A stretch of DNA of 8,016 nucleotides from an uncultured Clostridia bacterium (lineage in GTDB: Bacteria > Bacillota > Clostridia > Oscillospirales > Acutalibacteraceae). This document shows, one piece after another, positions 1 to 5,340 of this stretch. Numbering within the stretch: the first letter of the stretch is position 1; every line of letters begins with the position of its first letter. Made by a program: the position numbers and the translations under genes. Where the stretch lies: positions 1 to 8,016 of the forward strand of contig CANQSG010000092.1 of the NCBI GenBank assembly GCA_947626485.1, written 5' to 3'. A model generated the notes under the pieces. It was not told the origin of the DNA. It saw nothing but the letters and a program-made list of their open reading frames with translations, and made no database searches.

Positions 1-1
1 G

Positions 2-733
2 AACGAAGCCTATCTTCGCGAGCCTGACGCCGCGATGCTGCTGCGGTTGCAGGAGGCGTCGAACGGGCTTGTCCGCCTTGTGACGGTCGCGCCGGAGCTG
101 CCCGGCACCGCCGAATTTTTGGCGGCGCTGCGCGGCCGGGTGCGGGTCAGCGTCGGGCACACGACGGCGGACTATGACACCGCCGCCGCCGCCTTTGCGC
201 AGGGCGCCGGACAGGTCACCCACCTTTATAACGCCATGCCGCCCTTCACCCACCGCGCGCCCGGCGTCATCGGGGCGGCTGCCGACGCGCCCGGCGTCTT
301 TGCCGAGATCATCTGCGACGGCATCCACATCCACCCGAGCGCGGTGCGCGCCGCCTTCCGGCTTTTCGGGAAAGATCGCATGATTTTGATCAGCGACAGC
401 ATGGCGGCGACCGGCATGCCCGGCGACGGCGACTACACCCTCGGCGAGCTGCCGGTGCACGTCTGCGGCCGCCGCGCGACGCTGCACGACGGCACCCTCG
501 CCGGTTCGGTCACCAACCTTTTCTCCTGCATGCGCATCGCAGTGCGCGAGATGGGCATTCCGCTCGAGCACGCCGTCTTGGCGGTGACGCGCAACCCGGC
601 GCGCTCCCTCGGCGTCGAAAGCGAGGTCGGCTCCATTGAACCCGGCAAGGTCGCCGATCTGCTCGTGCTCGACGAGGCGCTGCAAATCAAGCACATCATC
701 CACCGCGGCCGCCGCATTCCGGTCAGCGCGTAA
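2..733 (+). CDS. nagA: N-acetylglucosamine-6-phosphate deacetylase, C-terminal part (5' end outside window)
   Basis: NagA removes the acetyl group from N-acetylglucosamine-6-phosphate in the cytoplasm, giving glucosamine-6-phosphate for cell-wall recycling or glycolysis. The reading frame is open from base 2, so the ATG at 35 is internal and the true start lies upstream of the window. About 243 residues are visible, against roughly 380 for the whole family. In order I see the metal-ligand motif VGHTTADY, the THLYNAMPPFTHR motif with its metal-binding His, the substrate-site DGIHIHP, the catalytic-Asp motif LISDSMAATG, LAGSVTNL, and the amidohydrolase C-terminal signature GSIEPGKVADLLVLD. All key residues in this part are present and the stop is TAA at 731-733. 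Upstream partners such as nagB or a PTS cannot be seen. The family assignment is firm; substrate specificity is inferred from these motifs. Confidence 0.95.
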   Translation, partial: NEAYLREPDAAMLLRLQEASNGLVRLVTVAPELPGTAEFLAALRGRVRVSVGHTTADYDTAAAAFAQGAGQVTHLYNAMPPFTHRAPGVIGAAADAPGVFAEIICDGIHIHPSAVRAAFRLFGKDRMILISDSMAATGMPGDGDYTLGELPVHVCGRRATLHDGTLAGSVTNLFSCMRIAVREMGIPLEHAVLAVTRNPARSLGVESEVGSIEPGKVADLLVLDEALQIKHIIHRGRRIPVSA

Positions 734-754
734 ATCCGAAAATTTCGCAAAAAT

Positions 755-800
755 AAAATCGGTGTCCGAAGCCAAAACGGTTCCGGACGCCGATTTTTTT
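755..800. terminator. Rho-independent terminator between convergent nagA and bioY, probably bidirectional
   Basis: A 14-bp stem pairs 755-768 (AAAATCGGTGTCCG) with 784-797 (CGGACGCCGATTTT), with one G-U wobble and a 15-nt loop. On the plus strand a run of T (794-800) follows, which suits nagA. On the minus strand the flank becomes TTTTATTTTT, so it can also stop bioY transcripts, although the wobble becomes an A-C mismatch there. It lies in the 79-bp gap between the two stop codons. Confidence 0.88.
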
Positions 801-812
801 GATTTTACGGGG

Positions 813-1346
813 TCAAACCGCGCCGAGCCGCAAACGGCGGCGCAGCGTAGAGCTCACCCCGGCTGCCGCGCAGATTTTCAGCGCGTCGCCCGGCAGGAAG
901 GGCAGCACACAGGCGAGCAGCGCCGGAAGCAGGCCGACCTGCGCCTGCACCATATACCACGCCGTGCCGAAGACGTAGAGCAGCAGCGTGCCGAGCGCCA
1001 TGCCGGCGACGTGAAGCAGATAGCGGATCTCGAATCGGTCGGCAAAGAAGCCGACGATCGCCGCGCAGCCGAGATAGCCGACGAGATACCCGCCGGTCGG
1101 CCCCGCCAGCCGCCCGAAGCCCGCCGTAAAGCCGGAGAAAACCGGCAGGCCGAACCCGCCGAGCAGCAGATAGCAGAGCGTCGCGAGCGTGCCGCGCTTC
1201 AATCCCAGCGACGCGGCGGCAAGATAGAGCGCCAGCGTGCCGAGGGTCAGCGGGACGCCGCCGAAGGGCAGCGGGACGGAAAACGGCGCGACGACGCAGA
1301 ACACGGCGGTAAACAGCGCGGTCAGGGTCAGATCTTTTCCTTTCAT
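813..1346 (-). CDS. bioY: Biotin transporter substrate-binding subunit BioY
   Basis: BioY is the membrane S-component that binds biotin, working alone or with an ECF energy-coupling module (EcfA/A'/T), none of which is encoded here. The 177-residue length is typical. The protein is hydrophobic with about six predicted membrane segments. It carries family motifs in order: GVPLTLGTLALYLAAASLG (about residues 30-48), GLPVFSGFTAGFGRLAGPTG (66-85) and the C-terminal PFLPGDALK (149-157). The ATG overlaps the TGA of birA in an ATGA arrangement (1343-1346). Its ribosome binding site AGGAGG lies inside the last codons of birA, so translation is probably coupled to birA and expression set by the birA promoter. 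Pairing with birA supports biotin rather than another vitamin as the substrate. Confidence 0.95.
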   Translation of the reverse strand: MKGKDLTLTALFTAVFCVVAPFSVPLPFGGVPLTLGTLALYLAAASLGLKRGTLATLCYLLLGGFGLPVFSGFTAGFGRLAGPTGGYLVGYLGCAAIVGFFADRFEIRYLLHVAGMALGTLLLYVFGTAWYMVQAQVGLLPALLACVLPFLPGDALKICAAAGVSSTLRRRLRLGAV

Positions 1347-2329
1347 TTTGCTTCCTCCTGAAAGCGGACGCGAACCTCGTCCGAAAACAGCGTGCGCCTC
1401 CCCTGTTCGGTGCGCACGATCAAATGCCCGGCATCGTCGATCGCCTCGGCGACCGCCGGATAACTTTCGCCGCCGCAGAGCACCTGCACCGGGCGGCCGA
1501 GCACGATCGACCGGCGGCGCAGCTCGGGCAGGAATCCGCCGTCGGGCAGTTGCGCAATCGCCGTTTCAAGCTCCTCGAGCGCGCATGCGGCGAGGTCGTT
1601 GCGCGAGACGACAAGTCCCGTTTCGGTCTCGATCGAGGTGACGATCGGCAGCAGCTCGGCGGGCAGCGCCGCCGCCCGGACGTTGACGCCGAACCCGATG
1701 ACGACGAAATCGACCGTGCCGCTCTCCAGCCCGACGCCTGCCTCGCAGAGGATGCCGCAGACCTTTTTTTGCCCGATGAACAGGTCGTTGACCCACTTCA
1801 CGCCGACCTCGACCGGCGCGACGCGTTCGATCGCCCGGGCGACGGCGACGGCGGCGCAGCTCGTCAGAAACGGGACCTGCTCGGGCGGCAGCTTGGGGCG
1901 AAGCAGCACCGTCATATAGAGCCCGCAGCCGGGCGGCGAGAAGAAGCCGCGCCCCATGCGTCCCCGGCCGCCCGTCTGGGCGTCGGCGAGCACTGCCGTC
2001 CCGTGCCGCGCGCCCTGCCCGGCGAGCTCTCGCGCGGTGGTGTTGGTGGAGGCGAGCTTTGCATAACAATAAATCGGGTCGCCGAGGCTTGCGTTACACC
2101 TGTCGCGAATGCGCGCCGCCGAGAGGGCGTCGGATTCCCGCAGGAGCTGATAGCCGCGGTTGGGCGTCGAGGCGATCTCGTTGCCCTCCTCGCGCAGGCG
2201 GCAGACCGCCTTCCAGACGGAATTGCGCGTGATGTGCAGCCGTTCGGCGATCTTCTCCCCCGAAACGGGCGCCTGCCTGTGTGCCGCGAGGTAAGCGAGG
2301 ACGGCATCCTTCGTTGTCGTTTCGCGCAT
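1343..2329 (-). CDS. birA: Bifunctional biotin-[acetyl-CoA-carboxylase] ligase / biotin operon repressor BirA
   Basis: BirA activates biotin with ATP to biotinyl-AMP and transfers it to a lysine of biotin carboxyl carrier proteins. With the N-terminal DNA-binding domain it also represses biotin genes. The 328-residue product has a winged helix at about 20-62 (SGEKIAERLHITRNSVWKAV, then NRGYQL), the ligase nucleotide/biotin loop GRGRMGRGF (121-129), KWVND (178-182), the catalytic-lysine region KKVCGIL (188-194), GFGVNV (212-217), and a C-terminal SH3-like domain ending at FSDEVRVR. KWVND replaces the E. coli KWPND; I recall this variant as common in Clostridia. The start is the ATG at 2329-2327, with AAGGGGAG (2336-2343) six bases upstream. 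The frame stays open to 2482, but that extension would cover the promoter and operator, so I reject it. First gene of a two-gene operon with bioY. Confidence 0.95.
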   Translation of the reverse strand: MRETTTKDAVLAYLAAHRQAPVSGEKIAERLHITRNSVWKAVCRLREEGNEIASTPNRGYQLLRESDALSAARIRDRCNASLGDPIYCYAKLASTNTTARELAGQGARHGTAVLADAQTGGRGRMGRGFFSPPGCGLYMTVLLRPKLPPEQVPFLTSCAAVAVARAIERVAPVEVGVKWVNDLFIGQKKVCGILCEAGVGLESGTVDFVVIGFGVNVRAAALPAELLPIVTSIETETGLVVSRNDLAACALEELETAIAQLPDGGFLPELRRRSIVLGRPVQVLCGGESYPAVAEAIDDAGHLIVRTEQGRRTLFSDEVRVRFQEEAK

Positions 2330-2396
2330 GGCGTTCTCCCCTTTTTTGCAGACGGCCGGGCGCGGTTTTGCGGTCGTCCGGCGTTCGATTTCTTCC

Positions 2397-2425
2397 AGTA
2401 TACCCCACCGCCGCCGGGTCGTCAA
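2397..2425 (-). promoter_or_regulatory. Sigma-A-type promoter of birA-bioY
   Basis: Read on the minus strand, TTGACG (2425-2420) is followed by a 17-nt spacer and TATACT (2402-2397). Each hexamer matches consensus at 5 of 6 positions at the ideal spacing. Transcription would start near 2390, leaving a leader of about 60 nt before the birA ATG. The -35 box falls inside the left half of the candidate BirA operator. Confidence 0.82.
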
Positions 2426-2451
2426 CCTGTCTTTTCGATTTTGGGTGACAA
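2419..2451. promoter_or_regulatory. Candidate BirA operator (biotin box) overlapping the birA-bioY -35
   Basis: TCGTCAACC (2419-2427), a 15-nt spacer, and GGGTGACAA (2443-2451) form an imperfect inverted repeat. Known BirA sites have the layout TTGTWAACC-N14/15-GGTTWACAA. Against the TTGTTAACC/GGTTAACAA version each half matches 7 of 9 bases, with the correct spacer. The left half contains the -35 hexamer of the birA-bioY promoter, so holo-BirA binding would block polymerase and give biotin-dependent autoregulation. The site is an inference from similarity and position. Confidence 0.65.
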
Positions 2452-2467
2452 TTTTGAAAAGAAAAGA

Positions 2468-2495
2468 TTGACTAAAGGTCATTTTTTGATATAAT
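2468..2495 (+). promoter_or_regulatory. Sigma-A-type promoter of the tetR-glycosyltransferase-acyltransferase operon
   Basis: TTGACT (2468-2473), a 16-nt spacer, and TATAAT (2490-2495) are seen. The -10 is a perfect consensus preceded by TG-A, giving an extended -10. The predicted start near 2502 leaves about a 38-nt leader before the GTG at 2540. It is divergent from the birA promoter, with predicted transcription starts about 110 bp apart. Confidence 0.85.
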
Positions 2496-2539
2496 GGTAA
2501 TTAGAAAGGTCGAATTCCGACGCAGGGAGGCGAAACGCC

Positions 2540-3169
2540 GTGGGAAAGGTCGAAATCAAAAAACAGCACAAATACGAGACGCTGCTCGCGACGGCCTACC
2601 AGTTGTTCACGACGAAGGGCATCGCCGCGACCTCGATCGCCGACATCGCCCAAAAGGCCAACGTCGCCAAGGGCACGTTTTACCTGTATTTTAAGGACAA
2701 GGCCGACATTCGCAACCGCATTCTCATCAAGCAGGCCGAAAAGATTCTGGACGCCGTCGAGGCGGCGCAGGCAAAAAGCGAGCCGCTCGACCTGAACGAT
2801 CGCGTCTTTTTCCTCATCGACGCGACGGCAGACGCCTTTTTGCACAGCGGCATGTTTCTGCGGTTCACGGTCAAGAATCTGAGCTGGGACCTCTTTCAGG
2901 ACGCGCTGCAAACCGTCTTTTCGTCCGAACGGTTCCGGCTTTCCGAGCGATTTGAAACGATGCTGCGCGACGCCGGGAAAACGGCCGATTCGCCCGCGCT
3001 GCTGCTCTTTCTGCTGACCGAAATGGCGGGCGGCGCGATTTACAGCGCGGTAGCGCACCACTATCCGGCGGATTATGCGGAAATCCGCCCTTATCTGCGC
3101 GATTCCGTCGCGGCGCTGCTGAACGCACATTTGAAAGATTCTGCGGGAAATACGGAGGGATCCTTGTGA
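2540..3169 (+). CDS. TetR/AcrR-family transcriptional regulator
   Basis: A 209-residue protein of normal TetR length. The N-terminal helix-turn-helix spans about residues 10-57 and includes the family signature GIAATSIADIAQKANVAKG followed by TFYLYFKDKADI. The remaining C-terminal part is helical and variable and would bind an unknown ligand. The start is GTG at 2540, with AGGGAGG at 2524-2530 nine bases upstream; no ATG fits better. The last codons overlap the GTG of the next gene by 4 nt (GTGA, 3166-3169), so it is the first gene of an operon with a glycosyltransferase and an acyltransferase. This position suggests it represses its own operon in response to a lipid-related or envelope signal. 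The regulated genes and ligand are inferences. Confidence 0.92.
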   Translation: MGKVEIKKQHKYETLLATAYQLFTTKGIAATSIADIAQKANVAKGTFYLYFKDKADIRNRILIKQAEKILDAVEAAQAKSEPLDLNDRVFFLIDATADAFLHSGMFLRFTVKNLSWDLFQDALQTVFSSERFRLSERFETMLRDAGKTADSPALLLFLLTEMAGGAIYSAVAHHYPADYAEIRPYLRDSVAALLNAHLKDSAGNTEGSL

Positions 3170-4359
3170 AAATCTTGCTTGTAGCCGACCAGTTCTTTTC
3201 CGCCAACAACGGCATGACGATCTCGGCGCGCCGGTTTGCGGAATGCCTGCGGGCGCACGGCAACGAGGTGCGCATCGTCAGCACCGGGAAGTCGGGCGAC
3301 ACGCCCTATCTCATGCAGAAGCAATACATTCCCGTCTTCGACCGGCTTGTCACGGCGCAGGGCATGACCTTTGCAAAGCCGGACGACGAGCTGCTCGCGC
3401 AGGCGACCTCCTGGGCGGACATCGTGCATTTTCAGGTGCCCTTCGCCCTCGCCCACCACGGCATCGCCATCGCCCGGCGGCTCGGCGTGCCCTATACCGC
3501 CGCTTTTCACGTCCAGCCCGAGAACATCACCGCCTCGATCCACCTCGACCGCTTCCGCTTCCTCAACCGGCTGATCTACCGTTTCTTTTACAACTACGTT
3601 TATCAATACTGCACCCACATCCACTGCCCGAGCGAGTTCATCGCAAACGACCTGCGCAAGGCGGGTTACGACGCGAAGCTGCACGTCATCTCCAACGGCA
3701 TCGACCCCGCCTTCACCTATCGCAAGCTACCGAAAAGCCCGGAATTTGACGGGAAATTTTTAGTGCTGATGGTCGGGCGGCTGTCGGGCGAAAAGCGGCA
3801 GAAGGTGCTTATCGACGCCGTCGCGCGCTCGCGCTATGCCGACAAAATTCAGCTCGTCCTCGCCGGGCAGGGGCCGCAGGCCGCCATGCTGCGCAAGCGC
3901 GCCGAACGGCTGCCGAACCCCGCCGTCATCCGCTTTTTCAAAAAGGAAGAGCTGCTCGACCTCATCGCGATGAGCGACCTCTACGTCCACGCCGCCGCGA
4001 TGGAGATCGAGGCGATGTCCTGCATGGAGGCCTTTGCGGGCGGGCTCGTCCCCATCATCGCCGACAGCGACCGCTCCGCGACGCCGCAATTTGCCTTTGA
4101 CAGCCGCAACCTCTTCCGGGTCGACGACAGCGACGATCTCGCGAAGCAGATCGACTACTGGATCGAGCACGAGGAGGAGCGCAAGCGCGTCGAGCGCGAA
4201 TACAGCGCCTACGCCAAGCGCTACAACCTCGACGACTGCGTGCGGCAGGCGGAGGAGATGTTCCGCGAGGCCATCCGCGAAACCCGGCCGCAGACGCTCG
4301 CCGCCTTCGCCGAGGACGTCGACTGCCCCGCCGACGAGCCCGCGACCCAGAACGGATAA
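3166..4359 (+). CDS. Glycosyltransferase family 4 (GT-B fold), likely glycolipid or envelope glycan synthesis
   Basis: A 397-residue retaining-type glycosyltransferase with two Rossmann-like domains. The N-terminal acceptor domain begins MKILLVADQFFSANNG (residues 1-16) and contains WADIVHFQVPFAL (83-95) and TAAFHVQPENI (111-121). The C-terminal nucleotide-sugar domain shows VISNGID (174-180), VGRLSGEK with conserved Arg205 and Lys210, LAGQGP (232-237), and the GT4 EX7E motif at Glu280 and Glu288. There is no signal peptide or obvious transmembrane helix, so it probably acts at the inner membrane face. It resembles diacylglycerol glucosyltransferases and related GT4 enzymes; the sugar and acceptor cannot be read from the sequence. 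Start GTG 3166, with GGAGGG (3154-3159) six bases upstream inside tetR. The acidic tail after about residue 375 looks unstructured. The adjacent PlsC-like gene favours a lipid acceptor. Confidence 0.9.
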   Translation: MKILLVADQFFSANNGMTISARRFAECLRAHGNEVRIVSTGKSGDTPYLMQKQYIPVFDRLVTAQGMTFAKPDDELLAQATSWADIVHFQVPFALAHHGIAIARRLGVPYTAAFHVQPENITASIHLDRFRFLNRLIYRFFYNYVYQYCTHIHCPSEFIANDLRKAGYDAKLHVISNGIDPAFTYRKLPKSPEFDGKFLVLMVGRLSGEKRQKVLIDAVARSRYADKIQLVLAGQGPQAAMLRKRAERLPNPAVIRFFKKEELLDLIAMSDLYVHAAAMEIEAMSCMEAFAGGLVPIIADSDRSATPQFAFDSRNLFRVDDSDDLAKQIDYWIEHEEERKRVEREYSAYAKRYNLDDCVRQAEEMFREAIRETRPQTLAAFAEDVDCPADEPATQNG

Positions 4360-4362
4360 GCC

Positions 4363-5109
4363 ATGGATTTACATATCAAAGAGGACGAGACCGAGCACGT
4401 CCTGCACCTCTGGAAGCCCTTTCGGTTTGAAACGCCGGCGGGTTACGATTACCGCCTGCGCCACCCCGTCCACGATTTCTTTTATTACCTCGTGCGGCTG
4501 GCGCTCCACCCGTTTCTTTACCTCTTCAATCATCTGATGTTCGGCCTGCGCGTCTCGGGACGGCGGAATCTGCGTTCCCTCGGGCGCTCGGGCGCGGTCA
4601 CGGTCTGCAACCACGTTCACCCGATGGACTGCACCTTTCTCGATTTCGCCCTGCTGCCCCGCCGGGTCTATTATTTAACGCTCGAATCGAATTTCCGCAT
4701 CCCCATCGCCCGCCATTTGATCCGCTTTTTCGGCGGCGTTCCCCTGCCGGAACGGCCGCGCCGGGTCTGCGAGCTCTTCGACGAAATGGCGGCGGCGGCG
4801 AAGGACGGCTGCTTTGTCCAAATTTACCCCGAGGGCGTCATGAAGCCCTACGCCGACGGGCTGCAAGACTTTCGCGACGGCGCCTTTCACCTCGCGGCGA
4901 AGCGGCAGCTCCCCGTCCTGCCCGCCGTCGTGACCTATCGCCGTCCGGCGGGATTGCTGCGGCTTTGGAAGCGCAAGCCCTGCATGCGCCTGACGCTGCT
5001 TGAACCGGTCTTCCCCGACCCCGCCCTGCCCCGCCGCGAAGCGACGGCAGACCTTACGGCGCGCTGCCGGCAAGCCATGGAGCAGGCGATGTCCGACCTC
5101 GCACAGTGA
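4363..5109 (+). CDS. PlsC-family lysophospholipid/1-acylglycerol-3-phosphate-type acyltransferase
   Basis: A 248-residue membrane-associated acyltransferase. The catalytic HX4D motif is His84 to Asp89 in NHVHPMD. Block III appears as IYPEGVMKPY (154-163), followed by the family stretch FRDGAFHLAAKRQLPVLPAV (170-189). A hydrophobic segment at about 37-62 probably anchors it to the membrane. Such enzymes transfer an acyl chain to a lysolipid or glycerol-phosphate acceptor; the exact acceptor is unknown, and it need not be the main PlsC of the cell. It starts 3 nt after the glycosyltransferase stop and has only a weak upstream GGA, so translation likely depends on reinitiation from the preceding gene. 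The pairing suggests that glycosylation and acylation act on the same lipid class. It is the last gene of the tetR operon. Confidence 0.9.
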   Translation: MDLHIKEDETEHVLHLWKPFRFETPAGYDYRLRHPVHDFFYYLVRLALHPFLYLFNHLMFGLRVSGRRNLRSLGRSGAVTVCNHVHPMDCTFLDFALLPRRVYYLTLESNFRIPIARHLIRFFGGVPLPERPRRVCELFDEMAAAAKDGCFVQIYPEGVMKPYADGLQDFRDGAFHLAAKRQLPVLPAVVTYRRPAGLLRLWKRKPCMRLTLLEPVFPDPALPRREATADLTARCRQAMEQAMSDLAQ

Positions 5110-5159
5110 ATCAAAAAAGCGAATTTTCTCCCGCACATTTTTCCGAACATTCCGACCGA

Positions 5160-5195
5160 CAACGCAGGTTCTCCGGGCTTGCGTTGCTTCTTTTT
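5160..5195 (+). terminator. Rho-independent terminator after the acyltransferase gene
   Basis: CAACGCA (5160-5166) pairs perfectly with TGCGTTG (5180-5186), and the stem can be extended inward by G-U and G-C pairs. It is followed by CTTCTTTTT (5187-5195). It lies about 50 nt after the acyltransferase stop codon and separates the tetR operon from the citrate synthase transcript. Confidence 0.75.
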
Positions 5196-5220
5196 CCCGT
5201 TTTTCCCGCGTTTTTTCCCG
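5191..5220 (+). repeat. Three copies of a 9-mer TTTTTCCCG
   Basis: The 9-mer TTTTTCCCG occurs at 5191-5199, 5200-5208 and 5212-5220 just after the terminator hairpin. The pyrimidine-rich tract could help RNA release. No other function is evident. Confidence 0.6.
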
Positions 5221-5238
5221 TTCGCTACCATTCGACGC

Positions 5239-5254
5239 AAATTGTTAACAATTT
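5239..5254. promoter_or_regulatory. 16-bp perfect palindrome, candidate operator upstream of citrate synthase
   Basis: AAATTGTTAACAATTT is a perfect inverted repeat located about 28 bp upstream of the -10 box. It overlaps a second, imperfect inverted repeat TTGTTAA-N5-TTAACTA (5242-5260), which resembles the Rex consensus TTGTTAA-N4-TTAACAA but has one extra spacer base and one mismatch. A regulator bound here would sit at or just upstream of the -35 region. Which protein binds is unknown. Confidence 0.5.
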
Positions 5255-5258
5255 TAAC

Positions 5259-5287
5259 TATATTTTTTTGCAGGACTGTGGTAAAAT
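5259..5287 (+). promoter_or_regulatory. Probable extended -10 promoter of citrate synthase-yugP
   Basis: TAAAAT (5282-5287), preceded by TG-G (5279-5281), makes an extended -10 box. The -35 position 17 nt upstream (TATATT, 5259-5264) matches consensus poorly, which extended -10 promoters tolerate. The predicted start near 5294 leaves about a 47-nt leader to the TTG start. Confidence 0.6.
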
Positions 5288-5327
5288 AAACTTGTCTGGT
5301 CGGCATCCGGCGCAGACAGATGCGGAA

Positions 5328-5332
5328 AGGAG
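5328..5332 (+). promoter_or_regulatory. Ribosome binding site that sets the TTG start of citrate synthase
   Basis: AGGAG (5328-5332, within GGAAAGGAG) lies 8 nt before a TTG at 5341 and 14 nt before an ATG at 5347. The in-frame ATG at 5320 lies upstream of this site and would translate through it, so it is not the start. TTG at 5341 is preferred, with ATG 5347 as the alternative. Confidence 0.75.
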
Positions 5333-5340
5333 TACATAAA

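Noticed and set aside
636..1361. 241-codon plus-strand frame opposite bioY
   Set aside because: It runs through the nagA end, the terminator hairpin and all of bioY, and its Arg/Gln/Glu-rich sequence is the antisense image of the membrane protein.
1785..1799. KWVND instead of KWPND in BirA as a possible loss of function
   Set aside because: I recall this variant as common in Clostridia BirA, and the surrounding catalytic residues are intact.
2330..2482. 51-codon N-terminal extension of birA
   Set aside because: It would be translated from upstream of the promoter and operator. The internal ATG at 2329 has a good ribosome binding site and gives the normal BirA length and N-terminus.
1424..2494. 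Long open frame on the plus strand (356 codons) opposite birA
   Set aside because: It is antisense to a clearly recognisable BirA, has no known-family motifs and a composition rich in Arg, Asp and Ala. Long antisense frames are expected in GC-rich genes.
2501..3130. 209-codon minus-strand frame opposite tetR
   Set aside because: It mirrors the TetR gene, which has a promoter, ribosome binding site and clear helix-turn-helix; the antisense frame has none of these.
5110..5340. Possible small gene or structured RNA in the 231-bp gap before citrate synthase
   Set aside because: Open frames here lack ribosome binding sites and family motifs. The gap is explained by a terminator, a palindrome and a promoter.
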